A program made the translations under genes and the position numbers. Of a stretch of 64,000 nt of DNA, positions 34,513 to 43,161 are shown piece by piece. Source of the DNA: an uncultured Gammaproteobacteria bacterium (GTDB lineage: Bacteria; Pseudomonadota; Gammaproteobacteria; Steroidobacterales; UBA11654); assembly GCA_902553145.1 (NCBI GenBank), contig CACDKD010000001.1, positions 153,786 to 217,785 on the forward strand. Reading direction: 5' to 3'. Position 1 is the stretch's first letter. Every line of letters begins with the position of its first letter. The notes under the pieces are model-generated. The model was not told the origin of the DNA and searched no databases. It saw only the letters and a program-made list of their open reading frames with translations.

Positions 34513-35576
34513 GAACATTAAAGGTAAATCTGGAAGACAGGAGCTATCCGATATACATTGGCAGTGATGTAAGTCTCGATAATGAACTCTACTCAAAGCA
34601 TATAAGCTCAAAAAAAATTGCTTTAATCACAAATGAACAAATCGCAGATTTATATCTCTCAGAAATTAGCCAGACGTTAAACGCATTCGATCTAAAAACA
34701 CTTGTCCTTCCAGAGGGAGAGACTGAAAAGAACTTAGAGACAGTTGGAAAAGCTGTTGAATTCCTATCTGACAACGGAATTGATAGGGATTCGTCAATCA
34801 TTGCTTTTGGCGGAGGGGTGGTTGGCGACATCACAGGCTTTGTAGCTTCATCTTATATGAGAGGCATAAAGTTCCTTCAGGTCCCAACAACACTATTGGC
34901 CCAGGTTGATTCTTCCGTAGGTGGAAAGACAGGTGTGAATATAAATACAGGAAAAAATTTGATTGGTTCATTCTATCAACCGAGTGCTGTGATTGCAGAT
35001 ACAAGATATTTAAATAGTCTTGAGCCCAATCGTCTTTCAGAAGGTTTAGCAGAGGTTATAAAATACGGACTGATCCGTGATGAGGATTTCTTCAAATGGC
35101 TAAGTAAGAACACCAATAGAATATTGGCATTGGAGCCTGAAATCATGACTCATCTGATCGAGAGGTGTTGTCAAATTAAAGCTGAAATAGTCTCTGAAGA
35201 TGAGAGAGAAGGATCAATAAGAGCAATATTAAATTATGGCCATACTTTTGGCCATGCAATTGAGAGCCTTACTGATTATAGCGTCTACACTCATGGTGAG
35301 GCAGTTTCAATCGGCATGGTTATGGCAGCGAGCATGGCTGAAAGAATGGGAATGCTTTCACAGGATGATAAGACAGACATAACCAGACTCCTTGAATCTG
35401 TAAATCTACCGACCAAGAAGCCTGATCTAAATAGCAATGATTTTCTCGAAAGTATGAAACGCGATAAAAAAGTCCAAGATGGTGAAATAAGGTTGATATT
35501 ATTAGAGAGCATTGGGAGAGCCATCATCAGCAATAATTACCCCAATGAGATTTTGATGGAAACCATATTGGAATAA
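34509..35576 (+). CDS. aroB: 3-Dehydroquinate synthase
   Basis: An NAD- and metal-dependent enzyme converting DAHP to 3-dehydroquinate. It has 355 residues. LPEGETEKN, FGGGVVGDITGF, TTLLAQVDSSVGGKTGVN and the metal-binding NYGHTFGHAIE are all conserved. It is co-transcribed with aroK upstream and pyrF 3 bp downstream. Together with trpE-A it supplies the aromatic pathway, although the remaining aro genes are elsewhere. Confidence 0.97.
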   Translation: MRTLKVNLEDRSYPIYIGSDVSLDNELYSKHISSKKIALITNEQIADLYLSEISQTLNAFDLKTLVLPEGETEKNLETVGKAVEFLSDNGIDRDSSIIAFGGGVVGDITGFVASSYMRGIKFLQVPTTLLAQVDSSVGGKTGVNINTGKNLIGSFYQPSAVIADTRYLNSLEPNRLSEGLAEVIKYGLIRDEDFFKWLSKNTNRILALEPEIMTHLIERCCQIKAEIVSEDEREGSIRAILNYGHTFGHAIESLTDYSVYTHGEAVSIGMVMAASMAERMGMLSQDDKTDITRLLESVNLPTKKPDLNSNDFLESMKRDKKVQDGEIRLILLESIGRAIISNNYPNEILMETILE

Positions 35577-35579
35577 TAG

Positions 35580-36278
35580 ATGAGTATAAAGAACAGTGAC
35601 CGATTGATTTTTGCAGTGGATGTTCCAGAGGTAGAACAAGCCAAAGATTTGGTCAACCAACTGGGCCAAAGTGTGGATTTTTTCAAAATTGGCATGGAAT
35701 TGATGATGACGGGAGATTATTTTGAGTTGCTTGACTGGCTTGTGGAGAGAGACAAAAAGGTCTTTGTTGATTTAAAACTATTTGATGTTCCAGCAACTGT
35801 TTCAAAAGCCATCAAAAGGTTGAGCAAAAGAGGTGCTTACTTTACAACAATTCATGGAAATCAAAGCATGATGGAAGCTGCCGCGGCAGAAAAAGGCGAT
35901 TTAAAACTATTGGCTGTGACTGCATTAACAAGTTTGGACCGAGGGGATTTGGATGATCTGGGGTTTGATTGTGCCGTTGAGGATTTGGTTATTTCAAGAG
36001 CTAAGAGAGCTTACGAGTCTGGCGTAGATGGAATCGTGGCCTCTGGTCTAGAATTGCCAAGCATCAGAAAAGCTGTCGAAGACAAGATTTTAATTGTTAC
36101 GCCTGGAATCCGGCCTGTGGAGAATCGTCAAACAGATGATCAAAAAAGAGTGGTCACCGTTGAACGAGCATTCCAGGATGGTGCAGACTATATAGTTGTT
36201 GGCCGACCAATTCAAAACGCAGACAACCCCAGAGAGGCGGCAGAACTGATTCAGGAGAGTATTTCTAATTCCATATAG
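35580..36278 (+). CDS. pyrF: Orotidine-5'-phosphate decarboxylase
   Basis: The last step of UMP synthesis. It has 232 residues in a TIM barrel. The catalytic tetrad region reads VDLKLFDVPATV (63-74), with Asp64, Lys66 and Asp69. TPGIRPVENRQTDDQKRV (near 178-195) is the phosphate-binding loop. It starts 3 bp after aroB. pyrD, two steps earlier in effect, is 31 kb away. Confidence 0.97.
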   Translation: MSIKNSDRLIFAVDVPEVEQAKDLVNQLGQSVDFFKIGMELMMTGDYFELLDWLVERDKKVFVDLKLFDVPATVSKAIKRLSKRGAYFTTIHGNQSMMEAAAAEKGDLKLLAVTALTSLDRGDLDDLGFDCAVEDLVISRAKRAYESGVDGIVASGLELPSIRKAVEDKILIVTPGIRPVENRQTDDQKRVVTVERAFQDGADYIVVGRPIQNADNPREAAELIQESISNSI

Positions 36279-36289
36279 AGCAATCTAAG

Positions 36290-37126
36290 CTAGTTTTGCT
36301 CTTGTATGATTTGATTGATTGAGGCTTCGAACCTGCCCAATCTTTTTTGAAACTTTCCCCTCTGCTTTTCGTCAAGTGAGGCAATAATTTCTGCGGTAAT
36401 CTGGTTAATCAATATCCTTGTGTTTGGATTTTCAGAGTCGAGTGAATTTATATGATTGATGAAGATTTCTTCGAAGTTTTCGTTTTGTCTTAAATTCAGT
36501 ATGGCTATAAATTCTTGGTTCCACTGTATTCGTTCACTGATTGACTGCTCCCTCGTGTCTTCTATGCCTGAAGAGAGAATCCGTATCGTATTTATTTGAT
36601 CATTATTCAGTTTGACACCGATGAACCTGAAAAACCGCTTGAAACTTTTTGTTAAAGAACCCTGAAAATCATCCTCGTCATTTTCTAGTTCCAATTTCCT
36701 ATCTTTCATCAGCTCATCAAAATATGTTGCCATTTCATCTACCTGTTTGTTTGTAATGGTTTTACAAAACTCAACTATCTGCGGAAGAAAGAAATCTCTA
36801 GTATTGTTAGCAAGGAGCATGCCTTGTTGATAAATGTCATCGATGTCGTCAAAAGTTGTTGTGTTATCTAAAAATCTAAACCGTGAAATTAGTTCTTTGT
36901 ATTTTGGTAACTCGTTTTTAATATTCCAATACTTAAATTTCAACGTAGCTTGCCGAACATATTTCTCTTGTTCGTTTGTGAAACTTGCATACTCCAAAAA
37001 CTGATTCGCAATAATTTGATCAACTCTCTCATACCACAATCCGCCCACAACAGAGCAAGCAGGCAAAGTTGAAAAAACTAAAACAATGATGATTTTTTTA
37101 TAAGCTTGACCAATCATATTTTTCAC
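36290..37126 (-). CDS. DUF6279-like lipoprotein of unknown function
   Basis: 278 residues with a lipoprotein signal peptide (KKIIIVLVFSTLPAC, lipobox cysteine 24). After it come the YERVDQIIANQF segment, an FTNEQEKYVRQ helix and mainly charged alpha-helical sequence, matching the DUF6279 lipoproteins by general pattern. It is probably an outer- or inner-membrane-anchored periplasmic protein. No catalytic motif is seen. It starts 12 bp downstream of tesA on the same strand, so the two may be co-transcribed. The family assignment is from pattern recall. Confidence 0.6.
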   Translation of the reverse strand: MKNMIGQAYKKIIIVLVFSTLPACSVVGGLWYERVDQIIANQFLEYASFTNEQEKYVRQATLKFKYWNIKNELPKYKELISRFRFLDNTTTFDDIDDIYQQGMLLANNTRDFFLPQIVEFCKTITNKQVDEMATYFDELMKDRKLELENDEDDFQGSLTKSFKRFFRFIGVKLNNDQINTIRILSSGIEDTREQSISERIQWNQEFIAILNLRQNENFEEIFINHINSLDSENPNTRILINQITAEIIASLDEKQRGKFQKRLGRFEASINQIIQEQN

Positions 37127-37138
37127 AAAGGCAACCTA

Positions 37139-37771
37139 TTATTTTTCCAAGTATTTATTAAGGCGTTCCCAGACAATATCCTCAATTTGTTGGTGACCTA
37201 AAACATTGGGGTGTATCCCATCACTCTGCATCAAGCCCTCATTAACCATTGTCTTTAAGGATCCTTGGATCAGATCGAGGCTATATTCTTTTGCTAAATC
37301 TGAAAAAATATCCTCAAACCCCTTGGTGTAAAGAGCGCCGTAATTGGGTGGCAACTGAACACCGATTAGAAGAACTGTGATGTTACTGCTTTGTGCTGAG
37401 TTAATCATATCTCTAAGGTTTTTCTCAATGGCTTTTAATGAGGTGCCCCTTAATCCGTCATTTCCACCAAGCTCCAAAATTAAAATCTCAGGCGAATATT
37501 TTTTAAGCAAGCGAGGAAGTCTTGAAATCCCACCAGAGGTAGTATCTCCGCTGACACCTGCGTTGATCACACTATAAGAAGACCCTATTTCATTGATTCT
37601 TGATTGAAGCAGCGATGGCCATGCTTGATCATAGTTTACTCCTAGTCCAGCACTAAGGCTGTCTCCCAGAATTAGAATATTTTTATCTACGGGCTCATTT
37701 GCATTGGCTGTTGCCCCGATCATCGGTAAAATGACTAGCCATAATAAAAGGTTCCTAATGAATAAAACCAT
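37139..37771 (-). CDS. tesA: SGNH/GDSL arylesterase, TesA-like, exported
   Basis: 210 residues from ATG 37771: a Sec signal peptide (1-24, ANA cleavage) and an SGNH hydrolase with the nucleophile in GDSLSAG (Ser38), block II AGVSGDTTSGG (71-81), GGND (102-105) and DGIHPN near the C-terminus (about 184-189) bearing the Asp-His pair. E. coli TesA is a multifunctional thioesterase, protease and lysophospholipase in the periplasm. The long frame from 38017 is rejected, because its first 82 residues overlap the ATPase gene. Its start overlaps that of the divergent ybbA by 14 bp, the same neighbourhood as in E. coli. Confidence 0.92.
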   Translation of the reverse strand: MVLFIRNLLLWLVILPMIGATANANEPVDKNILILGDSLSAGLGVNYDQAWPSLLQSRINEIGSSYSVINAGVSGDTTSGGISRLPRLLKKYSPEILILELGGNDGLRGTSLKAIEKNLRDMINSAQSSNITVLLIGVQLPPNYGALYTKGFEDIFSDLAKEYSLDLIQGSLKTMVNEGLMQSDGIHPNVLGHQQIEDIVWERLNKYLEK

Positions 37772-38429
37772 CTTAGAAGTTTCCAATGTTACAAAAAAAG
37801 TTACCAGCCCTGAGGGCGAACTAACCATTGTAAATGATATCAGTCTTTCCTTGGAGGAGGGCGTTTTTGCGTCCATTTTGGGCCCATCTGGATCTGGGAA
37901 GACCACGCTTCTTGCAATCATGGCTGGACTTGATCTGCCGAGTAGTGGATCCGTGAAGCTTCTTGATAAAGAAATCACAAGCTTAACTGAGGATAAGAGG
38001 GCACAGATTAGAAGCAAGGACGTTGGTTTTGTTTTTCAGTCTTTTCATTTGTTGCCTCGATTATCAGCCTTAGACAATGTGATGATGCCACTCGAGATAC
38101 TCGGCGCTAAAGACGCAAAGGAGAGGGCACTAAAAGCTTTGGATGAAATGGGTTTGTCCAAAAGAACAGGACACGTTCCTCATCAATTATCTGGCGGAGA
38201 AAAGCAGCGAGTCGCAATTGCAAGAGCCATGGTTAAAGCGCCCAGCATCTTATTTGCGGACGAGCCCACTGGAAATTTAGACCAATCAAGCACTGACAAT
38301 ATTCTCGAACTATTACTGGGAATCAATAAACAAACAAAGACAACCTTGGTTGTCGTAACACATGATCAGCAGTTAGCATCACGTTCGGATATGGTCTTCG
38401 AGCTTCAAGAAGGAAAATTAAAATGCTGA
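37758..38429 (+). CDS. ybbA: ABC transporter ATP-binding protein, YbbA/LolD family
   Basis: A 223-residue ATPase of the MacB/LolD group. Walker A is GPSGSGKTT (42-50), the Q-loop lies in VFQSFHLLPRLSA, the signature is LSGGEKQRVAIARA (about 142-155), and Walker B reads ILFADEPTGNLD. The start at ATG 37758 follows AAAGG. It overlaps ybbP by 7 nt. The partner YbbP-like permease and divergent tesA reproduce the E. coli tesA/ybbA-ybbP locus. The transported substrate is unknown; these mechanotransmission-type pairs rarely move small molecules. Confidence 0.92.
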   Translation: MNKTILEVSNVTKKVTSPEGELTIVNDISLSLEEGVFASILGPSGSGKTTLLAIMAGLDLPSSGSVKLLDKEITSLTEDKRAQIRSKDVGFVFQSFHLLPRLSALDNVMMPLEILGAKDAKERALKALDEMGLSKRTGHVPHQLSGGEKQRVAIARAMVKAPSILFADEPTGNLDQSSTDNILELLLGINKQTKTTLVVVTHDQQLASRSDMVFELQEGKLKC

Positions 38430-40891
38430 ATGGCATTCTCTTTGGGCTAAAAAAGTTTTTTTCAGAAATTGGATCAGGAGACATGGTCATCCTATTTTCT
38501 TCACTGATTCTTTCTGTAAGTGCAATATCGGGTGTTGGCTTTTTAAGCGATCGCTTTCAACGCTCCATTCAGCAACAAGCCTCAATTGTTCTTGGTGCCG
38601 AGATGGTTTTTAGGTCTGGAGCGCCCATCGAAGATCGGTATATTCAAACAGCAGAATTAATGGAAATAAAAACTGCAGAAACCACTTCATTCTTAACCAT
38701 GGCGCTGACGGATGATGGAAATATACTTGCATCAATCAAAGCTGTTTCAAGCGCTTATCCTTTGGTTGGCAACTTACAGGTTATTCCTGAAGGTCAGAGC
38801 AGTATAAATCTTAATTTCAAACAACCACCACCCTCCACTGTTTGGGCAGAGCAAAAAATCTTAGAGGCGCTGAATACAAAACCAGGTGAGATGATCACGC
38901 TTGGTAATAAATTATTCAAGATAACAGGAACACTCATTGATTACCCCGATCGAAGTACTGGATTCTTGTCTTTTTCTCCCACCATTATTGTCAATGAGGC
39001 TGACCTGGATGAAATGGGCGTTATTCAAGTGGGCAGTAGAGTTGTTTACCGACAGCTTTATTCGGCAGAATCCAGTGAGCTTGAATCTTTTTTAAAAGAG
39101 GTGGAAGGAGATTTAAATGAAGTTCGTGTACAGAAAGTTTCAGACATCGAGGGGCAGCTTGGCAATTCAGTCAATGAGTCATCTCAATTTGCAAATCTTG
39201 CAGCATTGTTCACAATTCTAATCACTCTGGTGTCTTCCATGATTGCTGCAAGACGATATGCTAAGAGACATCTATTGAATACAACACTCATGAAAGTATT
39301 CGGCGCATCAAAGAAATTTATATTGTGTTCACAGATCAGCCAGCTAGTTATGCTGGTTTTAATGGCAACCCTTGTTGGCTGTTCTGTGGGGTTCTCAATT
39401 CAAGCACTTCTGGAAAGCATTTTGAGTCCCATCATTAACAGAGAATTGCCACCACCAACTGCAAAACCACTGTTATTGGGTTTTTTGACGGCTTGCTGCA
39501 TCGTGATTGCAGCGTGTGGGCCTTACTTAAGAGTTTTGGGATTGGTTGAGCCAATTCGACTTTTAAGAAAAGATGATACACAAGGGTCTAAATCGGAGGC
39601 ATCGATTTATTTGTTTTCTTTCTTAATTTTCAGCATATTTCTTATATTTCTCTTCAATGATCTCCGCTTGGTGGTGAGCATTCTTTTTGCACTTCTTGGG
39701 CTTATAATTTTACTCGCAGGGATAGGCTACTTATTAATTTTCTCTACCAAACTGTCATCTGTTTTCGGTGGTTACGGATGGTTAATGGGCCTTCGAAATC
39801 TCTCAAAAAGAGCTTCTGAGAATCTATTGCAAGTCATTGTATTTGGCGTCTCTCTGACATTTCTAATCGTTCTTGCAGAAACACGCTCTGATTTGGTGAA
39901 TACTTGGCGTTCCAGCTTAGACCAAGACACGCCAAATTATTTCTTTTTTAATATTCAGGATTACCAGCTGGATGATGTAAAAAACTTTTTCGATAATGAG
40001 ATGGAAGCAAGACCTCAATTTACACCATTGATTCGGGGAAGATTGATTGGTGCTTCATCAGCAGATGGTTCTCTCTTAGATGTCGGAGGGATGATGGAAA
40101 GAGAATCAAATCTCACTTGGTTCAATGAACTTCCAGAAAATAATTCAATTAAAGAGGGTTCCTGGTGGGGAGATGAAGATGAGGATAATTCTTTTATTTC
40201 TGTAGATGCTCAAGCAGCCAAATCAATGGGGCTATCAATTGGAGATCAGCTCGAGTTCAATGTAGCCGGCGAAAATTTCACAGTTGAGGTTAAAAATCTT
40301 AGAGAAATTAAATGGGAAAGTTTCTCACCAAACTTCTTTTTTGTGCTTTCACCTGCCATTGCGAATGAGCTTCCCCAGTCCTATATCACAAGCTTGAAGG
40401 TCGATAATCAATCAGAGGCAGTTGATGTTTTTATTGAGCGCTTTCCAACAATCACCAGCGTAGATCTAGAGGCAGCTCTTGATCAGATTCGCGTGGTCTT
40501 AGACACTGCATCAACAGCTGTTCAGTATATTTTTCTGCTCTCTCTCTTGGCAGGAGTGCTGACCTTAATTGCTTCAATTTTCTCAACGGTAGAGGAGCGC
40601 AACAAAGAAAATGCTGTGATGAAGGCAATGGGAGCCAAACAGAGAGATATTCTTCAAATTGCATTGGCAGAATTTGGAGCATTGGGCTTGGTCGCATCGA
40701 TTACATCACTTTTTATCGCGATAGGATTTTCTGCATATGTATCTACACAGATTTTTGAAACAAGCTATACACCCAATGCCACAATCATCGCATCAGGCCT
40801 AATAACGGGCTTTGTTCTCATCCTCCTTACAGGAATGTTTGTCGTTTACAGAGCTCTGTCAGTGCCAGCTGTTAAAACACTTAGAAGCTAA
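38423..40891 (+). CDS. ybbP: FtsX-like ABC permease, YbbP family
   Basis: 822 residues with around ten membrane helices arranged as two FtsX-type permease repeats: MacB-like periplasmic domains between helices near 20-40 and 255-275, and again between about 465 and 690, with the last three helices after 690. The repeat core ASIFSTVEERNKENAVMKAMGAKQRDIL near 726-753 (conserved ERxxExAxxKAxGA) and its diverged equivalent AARRYAKRHLLNTTLMKVFGASKK are visible. It functions with YbbA. It ends 3 bp before the convergent MAPEG gene. Confidence 0.9.
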   Translation: MLNGILFGLKKFFSEIGSGDMVILFSSLILSVSAISGVGFLSDRFQRSIQQQASIVLGAEMVFRSGAPIEDRYIQTAELMEIKTAETTSFLTMALTDDGNILASIKAVSSAYPLVGNLQVIPEGQSSINLNFKQPPPSTVWAEQKILEALNTKPGEMITLGNKLFKITGTLIDYPDRSTGFLSFSPTIIVNEADLDEMGVIQVGSRVVYRQLYSAESSELESFLKEVEGDLNEVRVQKVSDIEGQLGNSVNESSQFANLAALFTILITLVSSMIAARRYAKRHLLNTTLMKVFGASKKFILCSQISQLVMLVLMATLVGCSVGFSIQALLESILSPIINRELPPPTAKPLLLGFLTACCIVIAACGPYLRVLGLVEPIRLLRKDDTQGSKSEASIYLFSFLIFSIFLIFLFNDLRLVVSILFALLGLIILLAGIGYLLIFSTKLSSVFGGYGWLMGLRNLSKRASENLLQVIVFGVSLTFLIVLAETRSDLVNTWRSSLDQDTPNYFFFNIQDYQLDDVKNFFDNEMEARPQFTPLIRGRLIGASSADGSLLDVGGMMERESNLTWFNELPENNSIKEGSWWGDEDEDNSFISVDAQAAKSMGLSIGDQLEFNVAGENFTVEVKNLREIKWESFSPNFFFVLSPAIANELPQSYITSLKVDNQSEAVDVFIERFPTITSVDLEAALDQIRVVLDTASTAVQYIFLLSLLAGVLTLIASIFSTVEERNKENAVMKAMGAKQRDILQIALAEFGALGLVASITSLFIAIGFSAYVSTQIFETSYTPNATIIASGLITGFVLILLTGMFVVYRALSVPAVKTLRS

Positions 40892-40894
40892 GCA

Positions 40895-41278
40895 CTAAAT
40901 CAAAGCAAGACCCATTAAAATCAAACAAACAATAGAGCCCAGCCATATCACCGTGCGGATGTATAAGATTCCGGCTGCGTAGACTAAGAGATAAAGAAAC
41001 CTCAGGAAGACCCAAGTCATCGCATACATTGTATTGTCCACATCTATAATGATCGAAAGAGTTGCGAGTGCGAGAAATGCAGGCAAGCTTTCTTGAAGAT
41101 TGGTTGAGGCCCTAAGAATTCTTGCAGAAACTGAAGCCGGGTCAATTCTTATCTCCTTATCTCTATTGGATAATAAGTAAGGCATACTTTTAATATTAAT
41201 TATTAATGCGCCAGCCATTGGAATGATCCAAATTTGCAGCAATGCCAATGCAAGCGCCATGATTATTATTGTAACCAT
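40895..41278 (-). CDS. MAPEG-family membrane protein
   Basis: A 127-residue four-helix membrane protein. ARILRASTNLQESLPAFLAL (about 52-71) is the MAPEG signature (RAxxNxxExxPxF), shared with eicosanoid and glutathione-metabolising enzymes. Bacterial members have no assigned substrate. It is the last gene of the minus-strand run that begins at 43121, though a 62-bp gap with T-rich sequence precedes it. Confidence 0.82.
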   Translation of the reverse strand: MVTIIIMALALALLQIWIIPMAGALIINIKSMPYLLSNRDKEIRIDPASVSARILRASTNLQESLPAFLALATLSIIIDVDNTMYAMTWVFLRFLYLLVYAAGILYIRTVIWLGSIVCLILMGLALI

Positions 41279-41340
41279 TGTTTACTCCCTTCTTTTATTT
41301 GATTATTAACTTTAATTTTGAAATTTTACCTTTAGTTTGC

Positions 41341-42144
41341 TTAGGCATTTCCAATAACTTCAAGCGCCCTGAATATAATTTCAACCGTGGTGATGAATAG
41401 CAACATGGCCACTTCAATAGCATTTGCCCATGTGTTTTTAAATTCATTCAAACCTAATCCAGTTATAAGACTGCCTTGATATGTGAGCAACAATGGAAAC
41501 CAAATCATTCCATAGCAGGCCATGACTTTTCTGACCATTGGCTTAACATTCCATGGCGTGCCAATGGCAATGCCCCAAAATATCAAGCTCTGTAAGTGAT
41601 AGATCAGCAAAGGTAAGAATAAAGGCGGCAATAGCAAACCTAGTATATCCATATAGATGCTTCCTGATAATGATATGCCAGTTGAAACAGAGACGAATGA
41701 GCCTAATATTGTTAGAACGAAGATTTTCAAAACATCATTTTCATTAACCTCCAAAATAAGCAGTGAAATTATTGGAGCAATCCAAAGTCCAGTAATCAGC
41801 ATAAGGCTGAAAGGAATAAATGTAGGGAGTTCGTAGCCTACATTTTCTGACCAAGCGAGCGATATCATGGTAAAAAGGAAGAAAAGAAAAAACATGCCGA
41901 AACAGAAGCCATAAGCTTCATAGATTCGCTCATAGCCTTCTGTATCTTCAACATTAGAGTCAATGGGCACCAGATCCAACCTTCCTTTTTCATCATAGGT
42001 TTCTTTAAATTCGATGTAGAAAAACATCTCACCTTTTTTTGCAGATAATCGACATCGATGGATGAATGCAACAACGCTTGAGATAAGAAGCATTAGAATG
42101 CAGCTATAAAAGAATAAAACTTTAAAAGTAAAACTGGTTACCAC
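41341..42144 (-). CDS. Unrecognised polytopic membrane protein
   Basis: 267 residues. I do not recognise a family. There is a first helix at about 5-27, a polar loop (30-75) that includes an EFKETYDEKGRLDLV segment with possible beta structure, and about six further helices from 76 to 265. No metal, nucleotide or protease motif is visible. Its start overlaps the hydroxyacid dehydrogenase stop by one base. Co-transcription with the dehydrogenase is likely but gives no clear clue to function. Base composition is like its neighbours. Confidence 0.7.
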   Translation of the reverse strand: MVTSFTFKVLFFYSCILMLLISSVVAFIHRCRLSAKKGEMFFYIEFKETYDEKGRLDLVPIDSNVEDTEGYERIYEAYGFCFGMFFLFFLFTMISLAWSENVGYELPTFIPFSLMLITGLWIAPIISLLILEVNENDVLKIFVLTILGSFVSVSTGISLSGSIYMDILGLLLPPLFLPLLIYHLQSLIFWGIAIGTPWNVKPMVRKVMACYGMIWFPLLLTYQGSLITGLGLNEFKNTWANAIEVAMLLFITTVEIIFRALEVIGNA

Positions 42145-43121
42145 TAGAGCTCTCTAGGCTTAACAACATTAATGGGCGATCCTTTTTGGAATGCTTCGAC
42201 ATTGTCAGCAATTCGATCAAGCGCTCTTTGTCTGGCTTCGCGTGCAGCCCAAGCAATATGGGGCGTGATGATTATGTTTTTATATTCTTTTTGCATCAAA
42301 GAATGATCTGAACCAGGCGGTTCTTGGTCAAGCACATCAATGGCCGCTCCTGCGATTGTTTTGCTTTCAATTGCCTTGATGAGGGCTTGATCATTTACTA
42401 AGCCACCTCTTGCAGTATTGATTAGAATTGCAGACGATTTCATTTTTTCAAAAGCATCGTCATTAAAAATATCGCTTGTTTCTTTTGTCAGTGGGCAGTG
42501 AAGGCTGATTACATCCGATGCACTAAGCAGTTCATCAAATCCTACTCTCTTCATTGTATCCTTTGATTCTTTATTAGGATCAAAGCTTTCAGAAACCAAA
42601 ATCTCCATACCAAGCGCAGAAGCAGCTTTGGCCACACCTTTGCCTAGGACACCAAAGCCGACTATTCCAAGTTTTTTCCCTGAAAGTTCCTTAATGGGAT
42701 GATTAAGCAGACTAAAGCCACTGCCGTCTTGCCATTCGCCTTTTTGAATTGAGTTCATATAATCAGCATATGAATGAGAGAGCGAAAGAATTGAAAGTAA
42801 AACATGTTGCGTTACTGACTCCGTGCAGTAGTCCCTAATATTACAGACCGTTACACCTGAATTCTTTGCAGAGTCAAGATCAATGTTGTTTGTTCCAGTC
42901 GCTGTGACACAAATCAGCTCAAGATTTTTCGCGTGAGCAAAAACCTTTGAATCAAACTCAATTTTGTTTGCAATGGCAACTTGAGTGTCTTTAATTCGAT
43001 TAAGCACTTCGGCTTCATTCGAATAAGGGTAAACTTCGATTTCAGGCAAAACAGCTTTAATGGATCCCAGGTCCAAATCGCCCGAATCCACAGTTTTGTA
43101 GTCTAAAAAAACAGCATGCAT
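42144..43121 (-). CDS. D-2-hydroxyacid dehydrogenase, glycerate/hydroxypyruvate reductase type
   Basis: 325 residues of the NAD(P)-dependent D-isomer 2-hydroxyacid dehydrogenase family. The Rossmann motif is GFGVLG (155-160), with NTARGGLVN (near 232-240, catalytic Arg), a DVLDQEPP segment with the catalytic Glu and TPHIAWAAREA with the catalytic His. HIAWA at this position is typical of HprA-like glycerate dehydrogenases. The exact substrate is not certain. The gene is divergent from the SLC13 permease, with 40 bp between them. Confidence 0.9.
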   Translation of the reverse strand: MHAVFLDYKTVDSGDLDLGSIKAVLPEIEVYPYSNEAEVLNRIKDTQVAIANKIEFDSKVFAHAKNLELICVTATGTNNIDLDSAKNSGVTVCNIRDYCTESVTQHVLLSILSLSHSYADYMNSIQKGEWQDGSGFSLLNHPIKELSGKKLGIVGFGVLGKGVAKAASALGMEILVSESFDPNKESKDTMKRVGFDELLSASDVISLHCPLTKETSDIFNDDAFEKMKSSAILINTARGGLVNDQALIKAIESKTIAGAAIDVLDQEPPGSDHSLMQKEYKNIIITPHIAWAAREARQRALDRIADNVEAFQKGSPINVVKPREL

Positions 43122-43161
43122 GTATAATTTCTAGAACATAAGATTAATTAATACAAGTTTA

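Noticed and set aside
36277-36302. 7-bp inverted repeat AGAGCAA/TTGCTCT between the pyrF and DUF6279 gene ends
   Set aside because: It could be a bidirectional terminator, but no T-run follows on either strand and the loop is long.
37772-38017. N-terminal extension of tesA to 38017
   Set aside because: These 82 residues are antisense to the conserved ATPase domain of ybbA and precede a clear signal peptide beginning at 37771.
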